Shown here piece after piece: positions 1 to 8,190 of a stretch of 50,881 bases of DNA. Positions within the stretch are counted from its first letter, which is position 1. Each line of letters starts with the position of its first letter. The stretch is from Verrucomicrobiales bacterium (GTDB lineage: Bacteria; Verrucomicrobiota; Verrucomicrobiia; Verrucomicrobiales; DEV007): the NCBI GenBank assembly GCA_029210205.1, contig JARGOD010000006.1, positions 14,474 to 65,354 on the forward strand. The letters run 5' to 3'. The notes beneath the pieces are model-generated. The model worked only from the letters and a program-made list of their open reading frames with translations. It was not told where the DNA came from and made no database searches. A program made the position numbers and the translations under genes.

Positions 1-128
1 CCTCTCCTAAGGTGAAGCCTGAAGCAAAGCCTGCTCCGAAAGCTGAGCCGAAAGCCGAGCCGAAAGCAGATAAAGATCCGAAACCTGCGGCACCCGCCGT
101 TCCTTCAGCTGACAAGCCTTCTCAGTAG
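1..128 (+). CDS. C-terminal tail of a Lys/Pro/Ala-rich protein (partial)
   Basis: The frame starting at base 3 is open from the window edge to a TAG at 126-128. The 41 visible residues are almost only Lys, Pro, Ala, Glu and Asp, with a repeated KAEP/KPAP pattern, so this is a low-complexity hydrophilic tail and gives no clue to the fold. It ends 34 bases before the CcoN-like gene on the same strand, so it probably belongs to the same operon. In related phyla such a position is often taken by respiratory genes, for example alternative complex III subunits, but nothing visible here proves that. Confidence 0.6.
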   Translation, partial: SPKVKPEAKPAPKAEPKAEPKADKDPKPAAPAVPSADKPSQ

Positions 129-162
129 TTGGTAAAGTAGGGTTTTAGAAACGAGAAAATTT

Positions 163-1623
163 ATGACAGTTCCCCAACCGACACCGGACGAAATGGCAGA
201 GCGCGCCTCGATCGATCGCTCTACCCGGTATCCTGTGATGTTTTTCTTCACCAGTGCGGCGGCGTGGCTACTTGTGGCGACCTTGTTGGGTTTCTCAAGT
301 TCACTGAAGCTTCGGGTTCCCGGTCTTTGGGATGGCTGTGAATTTCTCACCTACGGTCGCCTTTTCCCTGCGCACATGAGTGCCCTCGTCTATGGCTGGG
401 CGATGCAGGCTGGCATAGGAGTGATGCTTTGGCTCATGGCGCGTCTCACGCGAAATGAATTAAAGCATGGAATAACCATCATTGTGATCGGGCACGTTTG
501 GAATGCTGCCGTGACCTTAATGGTCTTAAGCGTATGGTTCGGTTTTGGACGTGGAATTCCTCTTCTTGATTTTCCAAGTTGGATTTGGCCGATTGTGGCG
601 CTTTCATACTCACTGATCGTCGTCTGGATGGTCCCGATGTTTCGCTCGCGGCGCGAATCGTCAGTCTACGTGTCCGAAATGTTCATCATCGGGGCAGCCG
701 TCTGGTTTCCCTGGATTTTCCTGACTGCGAATATTCTGATCAACAAAGGAACTGCTCCGGTCATTGGTGCCGGTATTGATGCCTGGTATATCACCAACCT
801 GATCTATTTCTGGATGGCGCCAGTGTCGCTTGCGGTTGCCTATTACATTATTCCTAAGATCGCCGGTCGGCCGATTCATAGTTACCCACTGGCCCATCTG
901 ACATTTTGGTTGCTCGCGTTCCTCGCTGGGTGGACCGGTTTTTCCCGCTTTATGGGAGGCCCTTTCCCTGCCTGGATGCCCGCAGTGAGCGGTGCTGCGG
1001 CAATTTTCATTCTTCTTGCCATACTTGCCACGGTCACAAATCTCATGCTGACTTTGAAGGGCTGTTCGAAAATATGGGAATACAGTCCCTCGTTGCGGTT
1101 CACGGTGTTCGGGATGCTTATGCTGGGACTCTATGCCTTGCTCTCGGCGATGAGCTCGACCTTCTATTTCGGAAAAGACTTACAATTCAGCCACTTCGTC
1201 GTTGGAATGGACACCCTTGCGTTTTATGGCTTCTTTTCCATGACGATATTCGGAGCCATTTACTTCATTGTTCCACGGATCACGGGCGCTGAATGGCCCT
1301 CGGGCGCAAGGATCAGATCTCATTTCTGGTGGAGCACCTATGGTATTATGACCCTCGTCGTGACGATGCTGGTTGGCGGCATTGCACAGGGAGGGAATCT
1401 GGCCGTCTGGGATCAGGAATTTTCCACGTCTTTCGTCAACTCTTCAGCTTATGTTGTGGGACGGGCAGTAGCATGGGCATTGATTTCCTATTCGAACTTC
1501 CTCTTCCTCTATCAATTGGCACAAATGTTCGTAGGAAAAGGGCGTAAGTCAGATGGACCTACCTTGATTCATTCAGAGCCCGGGACAGCGGCGAGTGCGA
1601 AAGCGGCGGCGGGTCTGAGCTGA
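163..1623 (+). CDS. CcoN-like membrane protein lacking oxidase active-site ligands
   Basis: The 486-residue protein with about 12 membrane helices aligns along its length with CcoN, the catalytic subunit of cbb3 oxidases: the GRLFPAH motif (His71) matches the helix 2 low-spin heme ligand region, residues 206-250 match the segment ending IPKxAGRPxxSY, and residues 355-372 match the GAIYxIVPR segment. The remaining catalytic residues are absent. The helix carrying the CuB histidine (YGHNAV in CcoN) reads YFWMAP at 215-220, the PHHLHY segment reads WTGFSRF at 257-263, and the GHVHxG heme-ligand segment reads GMDTLAF at 348-354. The frame is intact with no stop, so this is a maintained gene. It cannot be a canonical O2 reductase. 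I infer a structural or electron-transfer partner of the two cytochromes encoded next, 23 and about 660 bases downstream. Start is ATG at 163; no clear ribosome binding site. Confidence 0.85.
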   Translation: MTVPQPTPDEMAERASIDRSTRYPVMFFFTSAAAWLLVATLLGFSSSLKLRVPGLWDGCEFLTYGRLFPAHMSALVYGWAMQAGIGVMLWLMARLTRNELKHGITIIVIGHVWNAAVTLMVLSVWFGFGRGIPLLDFPSWIWPIVALSYSLIVVWMVPMFRSRRESSVYVSEMFIIGAAVWFPWIFLTANILINKGTAPVIGAGIDAWYITNLIYFWMAPVSLAVAYYIIPKIAGRPIHSYPLAHLTFWLLAFLAGWTGFSRFMGGPFPAWMPAVSGAAAIFILLAILATVTNLMLTLKGCSKIWEYSPSLRFTVFGMLMLGLYALLSAMSSTFYFGKDLQFSHFVVGMDTLAFYGFFSMTIFGAIYFIVPRITGAEWPSGARIRSHFWWSTYGIMTLVVTMLVGGIAQGGNLAVWDQEFSTSFVNSSAYVVGRAVAWALISYSNFLFLYQLAQMFVGKGRKSDGPTLIHSEPGTAASAKAAAGLS

Positions 1624-1646
1624 TAACCAATACACATTTCTCTTTA

Positions 1647-2258
1647 ATGAAATCTGACACATTTTTGAAACTGATCGGGGGACTTGCTTTGGCATTCATT
1701 TTCCCGTGGGTGTTTCTTATCCTGATCCCATTTGTCTCAGCCTCAAATGCTGAGCCAATTCCTTATGGTGAAGGTGAAGAAGTCGAAGGTGGTGTCACGG
1801 CCTACCCTGACAGTGTTTTCTATCGCCATGGTTCCAGCGACTACGGGCGTCAGATTTATGCCGCCGAAGGATGCGTCTACTGCCACACTCAGGTGATACG
1901 CCCTACTTACGCAGGCCCTGACATGTGGCGCCCGGGATGGGGAGGCCGGGAAGCTGACGGGCTCGCTCGCGAGACACAGCCGCTCGATTATTCCCTTGAA
2001 GAGGTGGCGCCTCTTGGATACCAGCGCATCGGACAAGATCTTTCAAACGTCGGGCATCGTATCACGACGAGGGAGTTAATGCATCAGCACCTTTCTGATC
2101 CTACGAGCCTTGATCCTGACAGTGGGATGCCCGCTTACCTTCATCTCTACAAGAAATCTCCTTATGGCGAAGGGCTTGTTCCGACACCAAAAGCAGAAGC
2201 ATTGGTGGATTATCTTCTTTCCCTGAAGAAAGATCAGCCCATTCCGTCCACGAAATAA
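1647..2258 (+). CDS. CcoO-like membrane-anchored monoheme cytochrome c
   Basis: This 203-residue protein resembles CcoO/FixO, the monoheme subunit of cbb3 oxidases. One N-terminal membrane helix (about residues 8-32) is followed by a periplasmic domain with a single heme c motif CVYCH at 76-80 and the CcoO-type continuation TQVIRP. The downstream IGQDLSNVGHR matches the CcoO segment TGPDLARVGGR, and the DSGMPAY methionine is the probable sixth heme ligand. It lies 23 bases after the degenerate CcoN-like gene and 30 bases before another cytochrome gene, so the three look co-transcribed. In cbb3 oxidase CcoO passes electrons to CcoN; here the partner lacks the acceptor site, so electrons must go elsewhere, perhaps to the downstream caa3-type oxidase (inference). 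Confidence 0.85.
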   Translation: MKSDTFLKLIGGLALAFIFPWVFLILIPFVSASNAEPIPYGEGEEVEGGVTAYPDSVFYRHGSSDYGRQIYAAEGCVYCHTQVIRPTYAGPDMWRPGWGGREADGLARETQPLDYSLEEVAPLGYQRIGQDLSNVGHRITTRELMHQHLSDPTSLDPDSGMPAYLHLYKKSPYGEGLVPTPKAEALVDYLLSLKKDQPIPSTK

Positions 2259-2288
2259 TTTAACTTAAAAATCTCACGCACAACCAAG

Positions 2289-3026
2289 ATGGCAGACGAG
2301 ATAAAGAACATCGATTACGAGCAGGGGCTTCCCAGCGCGATTGACCTTCATGATTCGGTAAAACGGGAAAACCCGCTTTCACAAGGTGGCGAGGGAACAG
2401 TCGGTCTTACCGTGATGGTGATCGGAGCGCTTATTCTCATTCTCGGCGGCGGTCATCTTTTTAGTTCAAGTAATGGCTTCAGCTCAGGCATTTACATAAG
2501 CGACAACTATCAGCCTGAGCCTCGCCCATCGCTCGGAGGAGATGAGGCAGCGGCGGAACAGGTTGCATGGATTGAAGACTGGATGAGTGATGGTAAGAAG
2601 GTTTACAATAACTGCATTGCCTGCCACCAGGCTTCCGGCTTGGGCATTCCCGGTCAGTTTCCACCCCTCGTGGGATCCGAGTGGGTCGATCAGGGCACAG
2701 CACGTCTCGGTGCGATTATGATCCATGGTATTAACGGTCCGTTCAAGGTTGCCGGACAGACCTACAATCAGCTGATGCCTGCCTGGAATAATTTAAGCGA
2801 TGAAAAAATCGCTCAAGTGGTTACTTACATTCGACGTGAATTTGGTAGTCTCCAGGAAGGGGATGACGGCGTAGTAACCATCGAGATGATCAAAGCGGCT
2901 CGCGAGCAGTTTGGAAGCCACAGTGGTCCCTACACTGAGTCAGAGTTGCTTGCGATTCCTGCTGATGAGAATTTACCCGGTTCCAAGTTGAATTTGGAAA
3001 CCGGTGAACCGCTCAGCGAAGGCTGA
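2289..3026 (+). CDS. Membrane-anchored monoheme cytochrome c
   Basis: The 245-residue protein has a cytoplasmic N-terminus of about 38 residues, one membrane helix (about 39-58), and a periplasmic class I cytochrome c domain with one heme motif CIACH at 109-113, followed by the usual GLGIPGQFPPL stretch and a Met ligand in LMPAWN near residue 163. It resembles the cytochrome c domain found in CcoP or fused to CtaC in caa3 oxidases, but carries only one heme and lacks the second CXXCH expected of CcoP. About 80 bases separate it from ctaD. It is the natural candidate for the electron donor to the CuA site of CtaC, which here has no fused cytochrome domain. Confidence 0.85.
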   Translation: MADEIKNIDYEQGLPSAIDLHDSVKRENPLSQGGEGTVGLTVMVIGALILILGGGHLFSSSNGFSSGIYISDNYQPEPRPSLGGDEAAAEQVAWIEDWMSDGKKVYNNCIACHQASGLGIPGQFPPLVGSEWVDQGTARLGAIMIHGINGPFKVAGQTYNQLMPAWNNLSDEKIAQVVTYIRREFGSLQEGDDGVVTIEMIKAAREQFGSHSGPYTESELLAIPADENLPGSKLNLETGEPLSEG

Positions 3027-3106
3027 GGGTCCCTCCTAATGTTTGATTGATATCCGTTGCCCTGAATCGACTTTGTTGGTTTGCTAAGGTAACCTTTTCC
3101 AGAAAA

Positions 3107-5029
3107 ATGAGCGCAGTAACCGCAGAGAAGAACGAAGAGACTCACGAAGATCACCATGATCATTATGAGCCGTTTTGGAAAAAATACATCTTCTCGACAG
3201 ATCACAAAACAATCGGAATCCAGTATGGCTTCACTGCTCTGGTCTTCCTTGCGTTTGGATTCTTTCTGATGATGGTGATGCGCTGGAGCATCGCTTATCC
3301 GGACCGCGCTGTTCCGCTGCTTGCAGACTGGCCTTGGTTTCAAGCATGGCTTGACGATGGTGGCAAAGTCACGGGTGATCTCTATAACATGTTTGGAGCC
3401 ATGCACGGCACGATCATGGTCTTCCTCGGGGTTGTTCCCCTGGCATTCGGTGCATTCGGAAACTACGTCACGCCATTACAAATCGGTGCGCCTGACATGG
3501 CGTTTCCCCGTCTTAACATGGCGAGTTACTGGCTTTACCTGATTGGCGGAGTCCTCATGTTTGTGAGCTTCTTTCTCCCTTCAGGTGCTGCGAAGGCCGG
3601 ATGGACCAACTACTCCCCGCTAGCAACGACGACGGACCTCCATTATGGGGATTTATTTTGGACGGGCCAGACGCAATGGCTCATGGGGATGGTCTTCCTG
3701 ATCAGCTCGTCGCTACTTGGTGCGGTGAACTTCATCTGTACGATTATCAACCTGCGTTGTCGGGGCATGACATGGATGCGGATGCCATTCTTTGTCTGGG
3801 CGATGCTCGTTACTGGTTTTCTGCTCCTCCTGGCTTTTCCTCCGCTTGAGGTCGCAGCGATCATGCAGTTGATGGACAGACTTGCTGGAACCAGCTTTTT
3901 TGTTCCGACTGGATTAAACGTGAGCGGTATGGCTTTCGACGCTGCTGGTGGTGGAAGTCCGCTACTTTATCAGCACCTATTCTGGTTCCTCGCTCACCCT
4001 GAGGTCTACGTGCTCATTCTACCCGCCTTAGCGATCGTTTCTGAGGTGATTCCATGTAACACGCGAAAGCCTCTCTGGGGTTACAAAACGATGGTTTATG
4101 CTGTGATGGTCCTGGGCTTTCTTGCGTTTATTGTCTGGGCGCACCACATGTATATCACCGGGATGGGGCCTGCGGTTTCGACATTTTTCCAGACCACAAC
4201 AGTATTGATTTCGATTCCCTCGGTGATCTTGATCACATCGCTCCTGATTTCGATGTGGGGAGGTTCAATCCGATTTACAGTGCCGATGTTGTTTGCGACG
4301 GCCTTTATTCCGATGTTCGGGATCGGTGGTCTGACAGGACTTCCGCTCGCCTTCAGTCTCACTGATTTACATCTCCACGACACTTATTATGTGATTGGCC
4401 ACTTCCACTACGTGGTGGCGCCGGGGACAATTTTTGGTCTTTTCGCCGGGATTTACCATTGGTATCCGAAGATGACCGGTCGGATGATGTCGACACGGCT
4501 TGGACATCTTCACTTTTGGCCGTCGTTGATTTTCATGAACGGCATTTTCGCGCCGATGTTCTTTCAGGGCATGGCAGGATTTCACCGTCGTGCCTTTGAT
4601 GGGGGGAAGGCATATGAGCAAATCAGCAGTCAGATCTTCTCGGAGCCGAACACCTTCGTCTCGAATATTTGTGAGATGATGAATGTTATCGAGCCTGATG
4701 CGCCGCTCCGTATGATCGATTTGAACATTATCACTTCCGGTTCCGCGTGGCTCCTTGCAGTATTTCAGGTGCCGTTCATCATCAATCTCTTCATCAGCGC
4801 CTTCAAAGGGAAAAAGGTGGAAAGCGACAACCCGTGGGATGCTACGACCCTCGAGTGGGCGACTCCAACGCCGCCGCCTCATGGCAATTTTGCTTCCGAG
4901 CCAGTTGCTTATCGGGGCCCCTACGAGTACAGCGTGCCAGGTGCGGCTACCGATTTTAGTCCCCAGTTTGAGAGCGATCCTGCTTCTCTGGTCGATGAAA
5001 AAGAGAAAGAAGAGTCTTCTGCGACATAA
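3107..5029 (+). CDS. ctaD: Cytochrome c oxidase subunit I (A-type heme-copper oxidase)
   Basis: The 640-residue catalytic subunit reduces O2 and pumps protons in the inner membrane. All metal ligands are visible: His100 (MHGTIM, low-spin heme), His297 in AHPEVY with the cross-link tyrosine Tyr301, His346-His347 (WAHHMY) for CuB, and His432 and His434 (GHFHYV) for the hemes. D-channel Asp130 (PDMAFPR) and Glu299 are present, so it belongs to the A1 group. Oddly the K-channel lysine is missing: the family pattern PTGIKVFSW reads PSVILITSL here, placing Leu375 where Lys354 of Paracoccus sits. The start is set at ATG 3107; a TTG 60 bases upstream would add a poorly conserved extension. The N-terminus is rich in His, Glu and Asp. 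Genes for subunits III, IV and II follow. Confidence 0.95.
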   Translation: MSAVTAEKNEETHEDHHDHYEPFWKKYIFSTDHKTIGIQYGFTALVFLAFGFFLMMVMRWSIAYPDRAVPLLADWPWFQAWLDDGGKVTGDLYNMFGAMHGTIMVFLGVVPLAFGAFGNYVTPLQIGAPDMAFPRLNMASYWLYLIGGVLMFVSFFLPSGAAKAGWTNYSPLATTTDLHYGDLFWTGQTQWLMGMVFLISSSLLGAVNFICTIINLRCRGMTWMRMPFFVWAMLVTGFLLLLAFPPLEVAAIMQLMDRLAGTSFFVPTGLNVSGMAFDAAGGGSPLLYQHLFWFLAHPEVYVLILPALAIVSEVIPCNTRKPLWGYKTMVYAVMVLGFLAFIVWAHHMYITGMGPAVSTFFQTTTVLISIPSVILITSLLISMWGGSIRFTVPMLFATAFIPMFGIGGLTGLPLAFSLTDLHLHDTYYVIGHFHYVVAPGTIFGLFAGIYHWYPKMTGRMMSTRLGHLHFWPSLIFMNGIFAPMFFQGMAGFHRRAFDGGKAYEQISSQIFSEPNTFVSNICEMMNVIEPDAPLRMIDLNIITSGSAWLLAVFQVPFIINLFISAFKGKKVESDNPWDATTLEWATPTPPPHGNFASEPVAYRGPYEYSVPGAATDFSPQFESDPASLVDEKEKEESSAT

Positions 5030-5076
5030 CCGGAACAGACTGAAAATTTTCCCATTAACAGGTTAGCGATTTTACT

Positions 5077-6558
5077 ATGGAGATTCCTTATGAAGTGACC
5101 CCTCGCCGTGACACGGGGTTGTACAATTCCAAGCTTGCCATTTGGCTCTTCCTCGCCTCTGAGGTGATGCTGTTTGGCGGACTTTTTTCTGGCTACGTCT
5201 TTCTGCGGCTGGGAGTCCAGGACGGGGTCGATAACCCGTGGCCCTGGGGGCTTAATGTCCACAAAGGCTATGTCTGGCTCGGGTTTCTCAACACGCTGAT
5301 ACTTATTGGATCCAGTGTTGGTGTGGTTTTCGCATGGGTCGCTTTGAAAGAGCGAAACTGGCGGAGGTTTCAGGTTTTAATGTATGCCGTGGTCGCCTGT
5401 GCGGTCGCGTTCATGTGCATCAAGTCAGTTGAATACAACAGCAAGCTGACAAAGCACCACGGGATCAAGTTGCTCGATAATTCTGTGATGGAGGGCAAGA
5501 TCCTTGATGGGACGGACAAAATCCGTTTTTCAGGAGATAAAGCCTCTTTCAGTCTTCAAGGCGCGCTCCCCATTTTTCTGCGAGAAATCGCAGGTGATGA
5601 ATTTCCTGAGCTAAAGCTCGAAACATCCGAGGGGGAGGATGCCGTCACATTCACTTCGAAAGCTGAATTCAAAAAGTGGTTCTACCAGGCTCGCCGTGAT
5701 ACTGCCTCCGAGCTCGCGAAGGAGAGGAAACGTTACCGCTCCGAACTTGCCAGTGGAACCGAAAACCCTGCTCCGGTCTCTGTTTCAACCGGCGCCACGG
5801 TGATTGCCGCAAAGCCGTTTGCATTGAATGGGAATCCAAGAACTGTGATTGGGCACTCTGACACAACGATGAATTATCGTGATGGGTCTAAAGTGGACGG
5901 GACTCTCACCGGGGATGATGTTCTTTTTGAGATCCACGAAGTCGACATGCAACTCGTGATGCCTACGAAGCAACGCGAGTCTCTCCTCTGGGATGTGGTG
6001 GACGATGAGAATGCCAAGCAGGAGTTTTTCACAAAGCAGCACAAGTACTATGAAACGATGCGAGCCTACTATGAGCCTCGCGGTGAGACGATCCCGGAAA
6101 AGATGCTTCGCGGTCATAAGCTGAACCTTCATTACGTGCACGTCGGCGGCGAGCACGCAGAAGGGCACGGTTCTGACGGCGAAAAGCACAAGAAGGGAGA
6201 TGCTGAGCATGATGGTGAGGAGGTCCACACCAGTGAGAGCAAGCCTTCAGCATCGAAGGTCGAGAAAGATACCGGACATCACGGGACGATTACGGTTCCG
6301 AGGGACAAGATAAAGTTCATGGGAAACCACGGGCCTCGCTACGGTAACTACTACGCGATCTACTTTACAATGACTGCGCTCCACGGCTTGCATGTTGTCG
6401 GAGGAGCATTGGTTCTCTTATATTTCGTTGTCTTCGGAAAGAAAATGTTCCTAAAGAACCCGGAGCACCTAGCCAACCGCGTTGAGGTGGGCGGCTTGTT
6501 CTGGCACTTTGTTGACCTGATCTGGATCTTCCTGTTCCCGATTATGTATCTCCTCTAA
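5077..6558 (+). CDS. ctaE: Cytochrome c oxidase subunit III with a large internal insertion
   Basis: Residues 15-125 carry the first part of a subunit III fold (LASEVMLFGG, then helices near 67-90 and 98-118) and residues 417-493 carry the last part (YFTMTALHGLHVVGG, then FWHFVDLIWIFLFP). Between them lies about 290 residues of hydrophilic sequence absent from ordinary subunit III, which is about 200 residues long. The insertion falls after the VEYNSKLTKHH segment, in a loop between helices, and ends with a His/Asp/Glu-rich stretch at about 355-402 that could bind metal. The reading frame is continuous, so this is not an assembly join of two genes. Subunit III stabilises the D-channel entry of subunit I. 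The role of the insertion is unknown. Confidence 0.9.
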   Translation: MEIPYEVTPRRDTGLYNSKLAIWLFLASEVMLFGGLFSGYVFLRLGVQDGVDNPWPWGLNVHKGYVWLGFLNTLILIGSSVGVVFAWVALKERNWRRFQVLMYAVVACAVAFMCIKSVEYNSKLTKHHGIKLLDNSVMEGKILDGTDKIRFSGDKASFSLQGALPIFLREIAGDEFPELKLETSEGEDAVTFTSKAEFKKWFYQARRDTASELAKERKRYRSELASGTENPAPVSVSTGATVIAAKPFALNGNPRTVIGHSDTTMNYRDGSKVDGTLTGDDVLFEIHEVDMQLVMPTKQRESLLWDVVDDENAKQEFFTKQHKYYETMRAYYEPRGETIPEKMLRGHKLNLHYVHVGGEHAEGHGSDGEKHKKGDAEHDGEEVHTSESKPSASKVEKDTGHHGTITVPRDKIKFMGNHGPRYGNYYAIYFTMTALHGLHVVGGALVLLYFVVFGKKMFLKNPEHLANRVEVGGLFWHFVDLIWIFLFPIMYLL

Positions 6559-6581
6559 ACTGAATTTTACTGATTGTTACT

Positions 6582-6950
6582 ATGTCGGAAGAAACCCACG
6601 ACTGGGGAAAGCATAAGAAGACCTATCTGATGGTAGGTATTGCTCTCTTCTTTTTTACAGGCGTCACCATTGCTCTCGCATTAGTTCCCTGGTTGGACGT
6701 GGGCCCCCCGGGGCCAACTCCGGGCGATTATGTTCTTGGTCTTGCCGTTGCGACGACGAAGGCAGGTCTCGTTGCGGTCATTTTTATGCACCTCAATCAC
6801 GAACGTGGATTGATTTACAAAACCCTCGTTTTCACGGTGTTGTTTTTTATCAGTCTTATGGCTCTGACGCTCTTTGCTGAATTCGATCCCATTCGAGAAC
6901 AGTACGACACTTTCGAAACGACTAACGGCAAATTAACTGAACAGGAATAA
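6582..6950 (+). CDS. Cytochrome c oxidase subunit IV family protein
   Basis: The 122-residue membrane protein has three predicted helices (about 13-35, 45-66, 76-100) and the GLVAVIFMHLNHERG stretch typical of prokaryotic subunit IV (CtaF/COX4_pro, CyoD-like). It lies 23 bases after ctaE, the usual position in caa3 operons. The family is a small accessory subunit that packs against subunits I and III. No metal-binding residues are expected. Confidence 0.85.
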   Translation: MSEETHDWGKHKKTYLMVGIALFFFTGVTIALALVPWLDVGPPGPTPGDYVLGLAVATTKAGLVAVIFMHLNHERGLIYKTLVFTVLFFISLMALTLFAEFDPIREQYDTFETTNGKLTEQE

Positions 6951-6958
6951 AACGAGTT

Positions 6959-7156
6959 ATGTCTCTTAAGAATTTCCATCTCGCCTTCATCACAATCTGT
7001 GTGCTCTTCACAGGTGGTTTTGCTGCCTGGTGCCTCTTAGTTCCGGGGCTTCCCTCAATGTTTTCTGCAATGGGCTGGATCAGCGCGGCAGGAGCTCTTT
7101 TGCTTTTCATTTACGGGATCCGTTTCTTCAAGAAAGCTAAGGACGTAATTGTCTAG
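6959..7156 (+). CDS. Small two-helix membrane protein of the oxidase operon
   Basis: The 65-residue product starts at ATG 6959, 8 bases after the subunit IV stop. Two hydrophobic helices (about 6-27 and 33-54) are followed by a short basic tail (FFKKAK). I do not recognise a family. Its place between structural genes of the oxidase and its tight spacing suggest an accessory subunit or assembly factor. Confidence 0.7.
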   Translation: MSLKNFHLAFITICVLFTGGFAAWCLLVPGLPSMFSAMGWISAAGALLLFIYGIRFFKKAKDVIV

Positions 7157-7165
7157 AAACTCGAC

Positions 7166-7378
7166 ATGAACTCATTTCTCCCTGATTCCATTTTTCTTGC
7201 TTGTCCGATGTGCATGAGCGGTGCAGAAGGCGTCCTTGCTGATGCCGCCAACTCAGCTATTGCTGTGATGCTTGTGCTTCTCAGTGGTGTCCTCATGGGA
7301 TTTCTCGGATTTATCTTTTACCTTATGAAGCGGGCAAAGAATTTCACGGGTGAAGTGCCCGGCGAAGTCGCCGCCTGA
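7166..7378 (+). CDS. Small membrane protein with an N-terminal CPMC motif
   Basis: The 70-residue protein has a short N-terminus with LACPMCMSGAEG at about 11-22, then a single long helix (about 27-53) and a basic then acidic tail. The CXXC pair lies just before the helix and could bind a metal or undergo redox change; similar CPxC small proteins occur near respiratory genes in related phyla (recollection, not tested). It lies 9 bases after the previous gene and 19 before ctaC, so a role in copper or oxidase assembly is plausible but unproven. Confidence 0.7.
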   Translation: MNSFLPDSIFLACPMCMSGAEGVLADAANSAIAVMLVLLSGVLMGFLGFIFYLMKRAKNFTGEVPGEVAA

Positions 7379-7397
7379 GATCTTTTACTGATTTGAT

Positions 7398-8162
7398 ATG
7401 ATTGAATGGATTAATGACATTTCCGGGATGCACGAAGTGGCCTCCCGACATGGTGATGTAGGTAACCATATGCTGGCCTTGATCCACTGGTTCATGGCAA
7501 TTCTTTTTGTGGGCTGGACTTCCTTTTTGATTGTTGTCCTCTTCAAGTTCAATCGAAAGAAGAATCCTAAAGCTAACTACAGCGGAATCACCTCTCACTT
7601 TTCGACCCATGTTGAGGTCGGCGTCGTCATTGTTGAAGTCGTCCTCCTGCTCGGCTTTGCTTTTCCTCTCTGGGCGAAGCGTGCGGACGCGAAAGAGCGT
7701 CCTACCGGTGACGAGGTCGTTAATCTGCGAGCTGTGGGTGAGCAGTATCGCTGGACCTTCCACTATGCCGGTCAGGATAAACTGGTGGGTATGACTTCGC
7801 ACGAGCGGCTTTCCGGAAGCAATCCGGTGGGACTCGTTGAGGAGGATCCCAACGCTCCTGATGATTTTGTATCTGTGAACGAGTTGGTGATTCCAAAGGG
7901 TCGGCCCGTCGTTATTCAGGTAACATCGAAAGATGTTATTCATGGTCTCGCGATTACACCGATGTTCATTCAGCAGGATGCGATTCCCGGGTCTGAGATC
8001 CCGATGTGGTTCGTGCCTGAGAAAGAAGGAGAGTGGAATATAGTTTGCGCACAACTTTGTGGTGCCGGCCACGCGCAGATGGTCGCCTATGTTAAGGTGG
8101 TCAGTTCTGAGGAGTTTGACGAGTGGTATGCTGCGCAAAATCCTCTTATTCCGAAGTCCTGA
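7398..8162 (+). CDS. ctaC: Cytochrome c oxidase subunit II with CuA site
   Basis: The 254-residue protein has two N-terminal helices (about 28-50 and 73-92) and a periplasmic cupredoxin domain. CuA ligands are complete: His182 (VIHGLAI), Cys217, Cys221, His225 and Met228 (CAQLCGAGHAQM). An aromatic patch (YRWTFHY, 117-123) is the expected entry point for electrons from cytochrome c. Glu73 in helix II corresponds in position to the K-channel entry glutamate of other oxidases, although the K-channel lysine in CtaD is missing. No cytochrome c domain is fused, unlike classical caa3 enzymes, which fits the separate cytochrome encoded at 2289-3026. It is unusual but not unique for ctaC to come last in the structural block. 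Confidence 0.95.
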   Translation: MIEWINDISGMHEVASRHGDVGNHMLALIHWFMAILFVGWTSFLIVVLFKFNRKKNPKANYSGITSHFSTHVEVGVVIVEVVLLLGFAFPLWAKRADAKERPTGDEVVNLRAVGEQYRWTFHYAGQDKLVGMTSHERLSGSNPVGLVEEDPNAPDDFVSVNELVIPKGRPVVIQVTSKDVIHGLAITPMFIQQDAIPGSEIPMWFVPEKEGEWNIVCAQLCGAGHAQMVAYVKVVSSEEFDEWYAAQNPLIPKS

Positions 8163-8190
8163 TCTTCGGACGGAAGTATCACGATTTTGG

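Noticed and set aside
163..3026. A working cbb3 oxidase (CcoN-CcoO-CcoP)
   Set aside because: The CcoN-like protein lacks CuB and heme ligands, and the third protein has one heme motif, not the two of CcoP.
5077..6558. Assembly join of two genes in ctaE
   Set aside because: The frame is continuous without stops or repeated ends, both halves of the fold are present once and in order.
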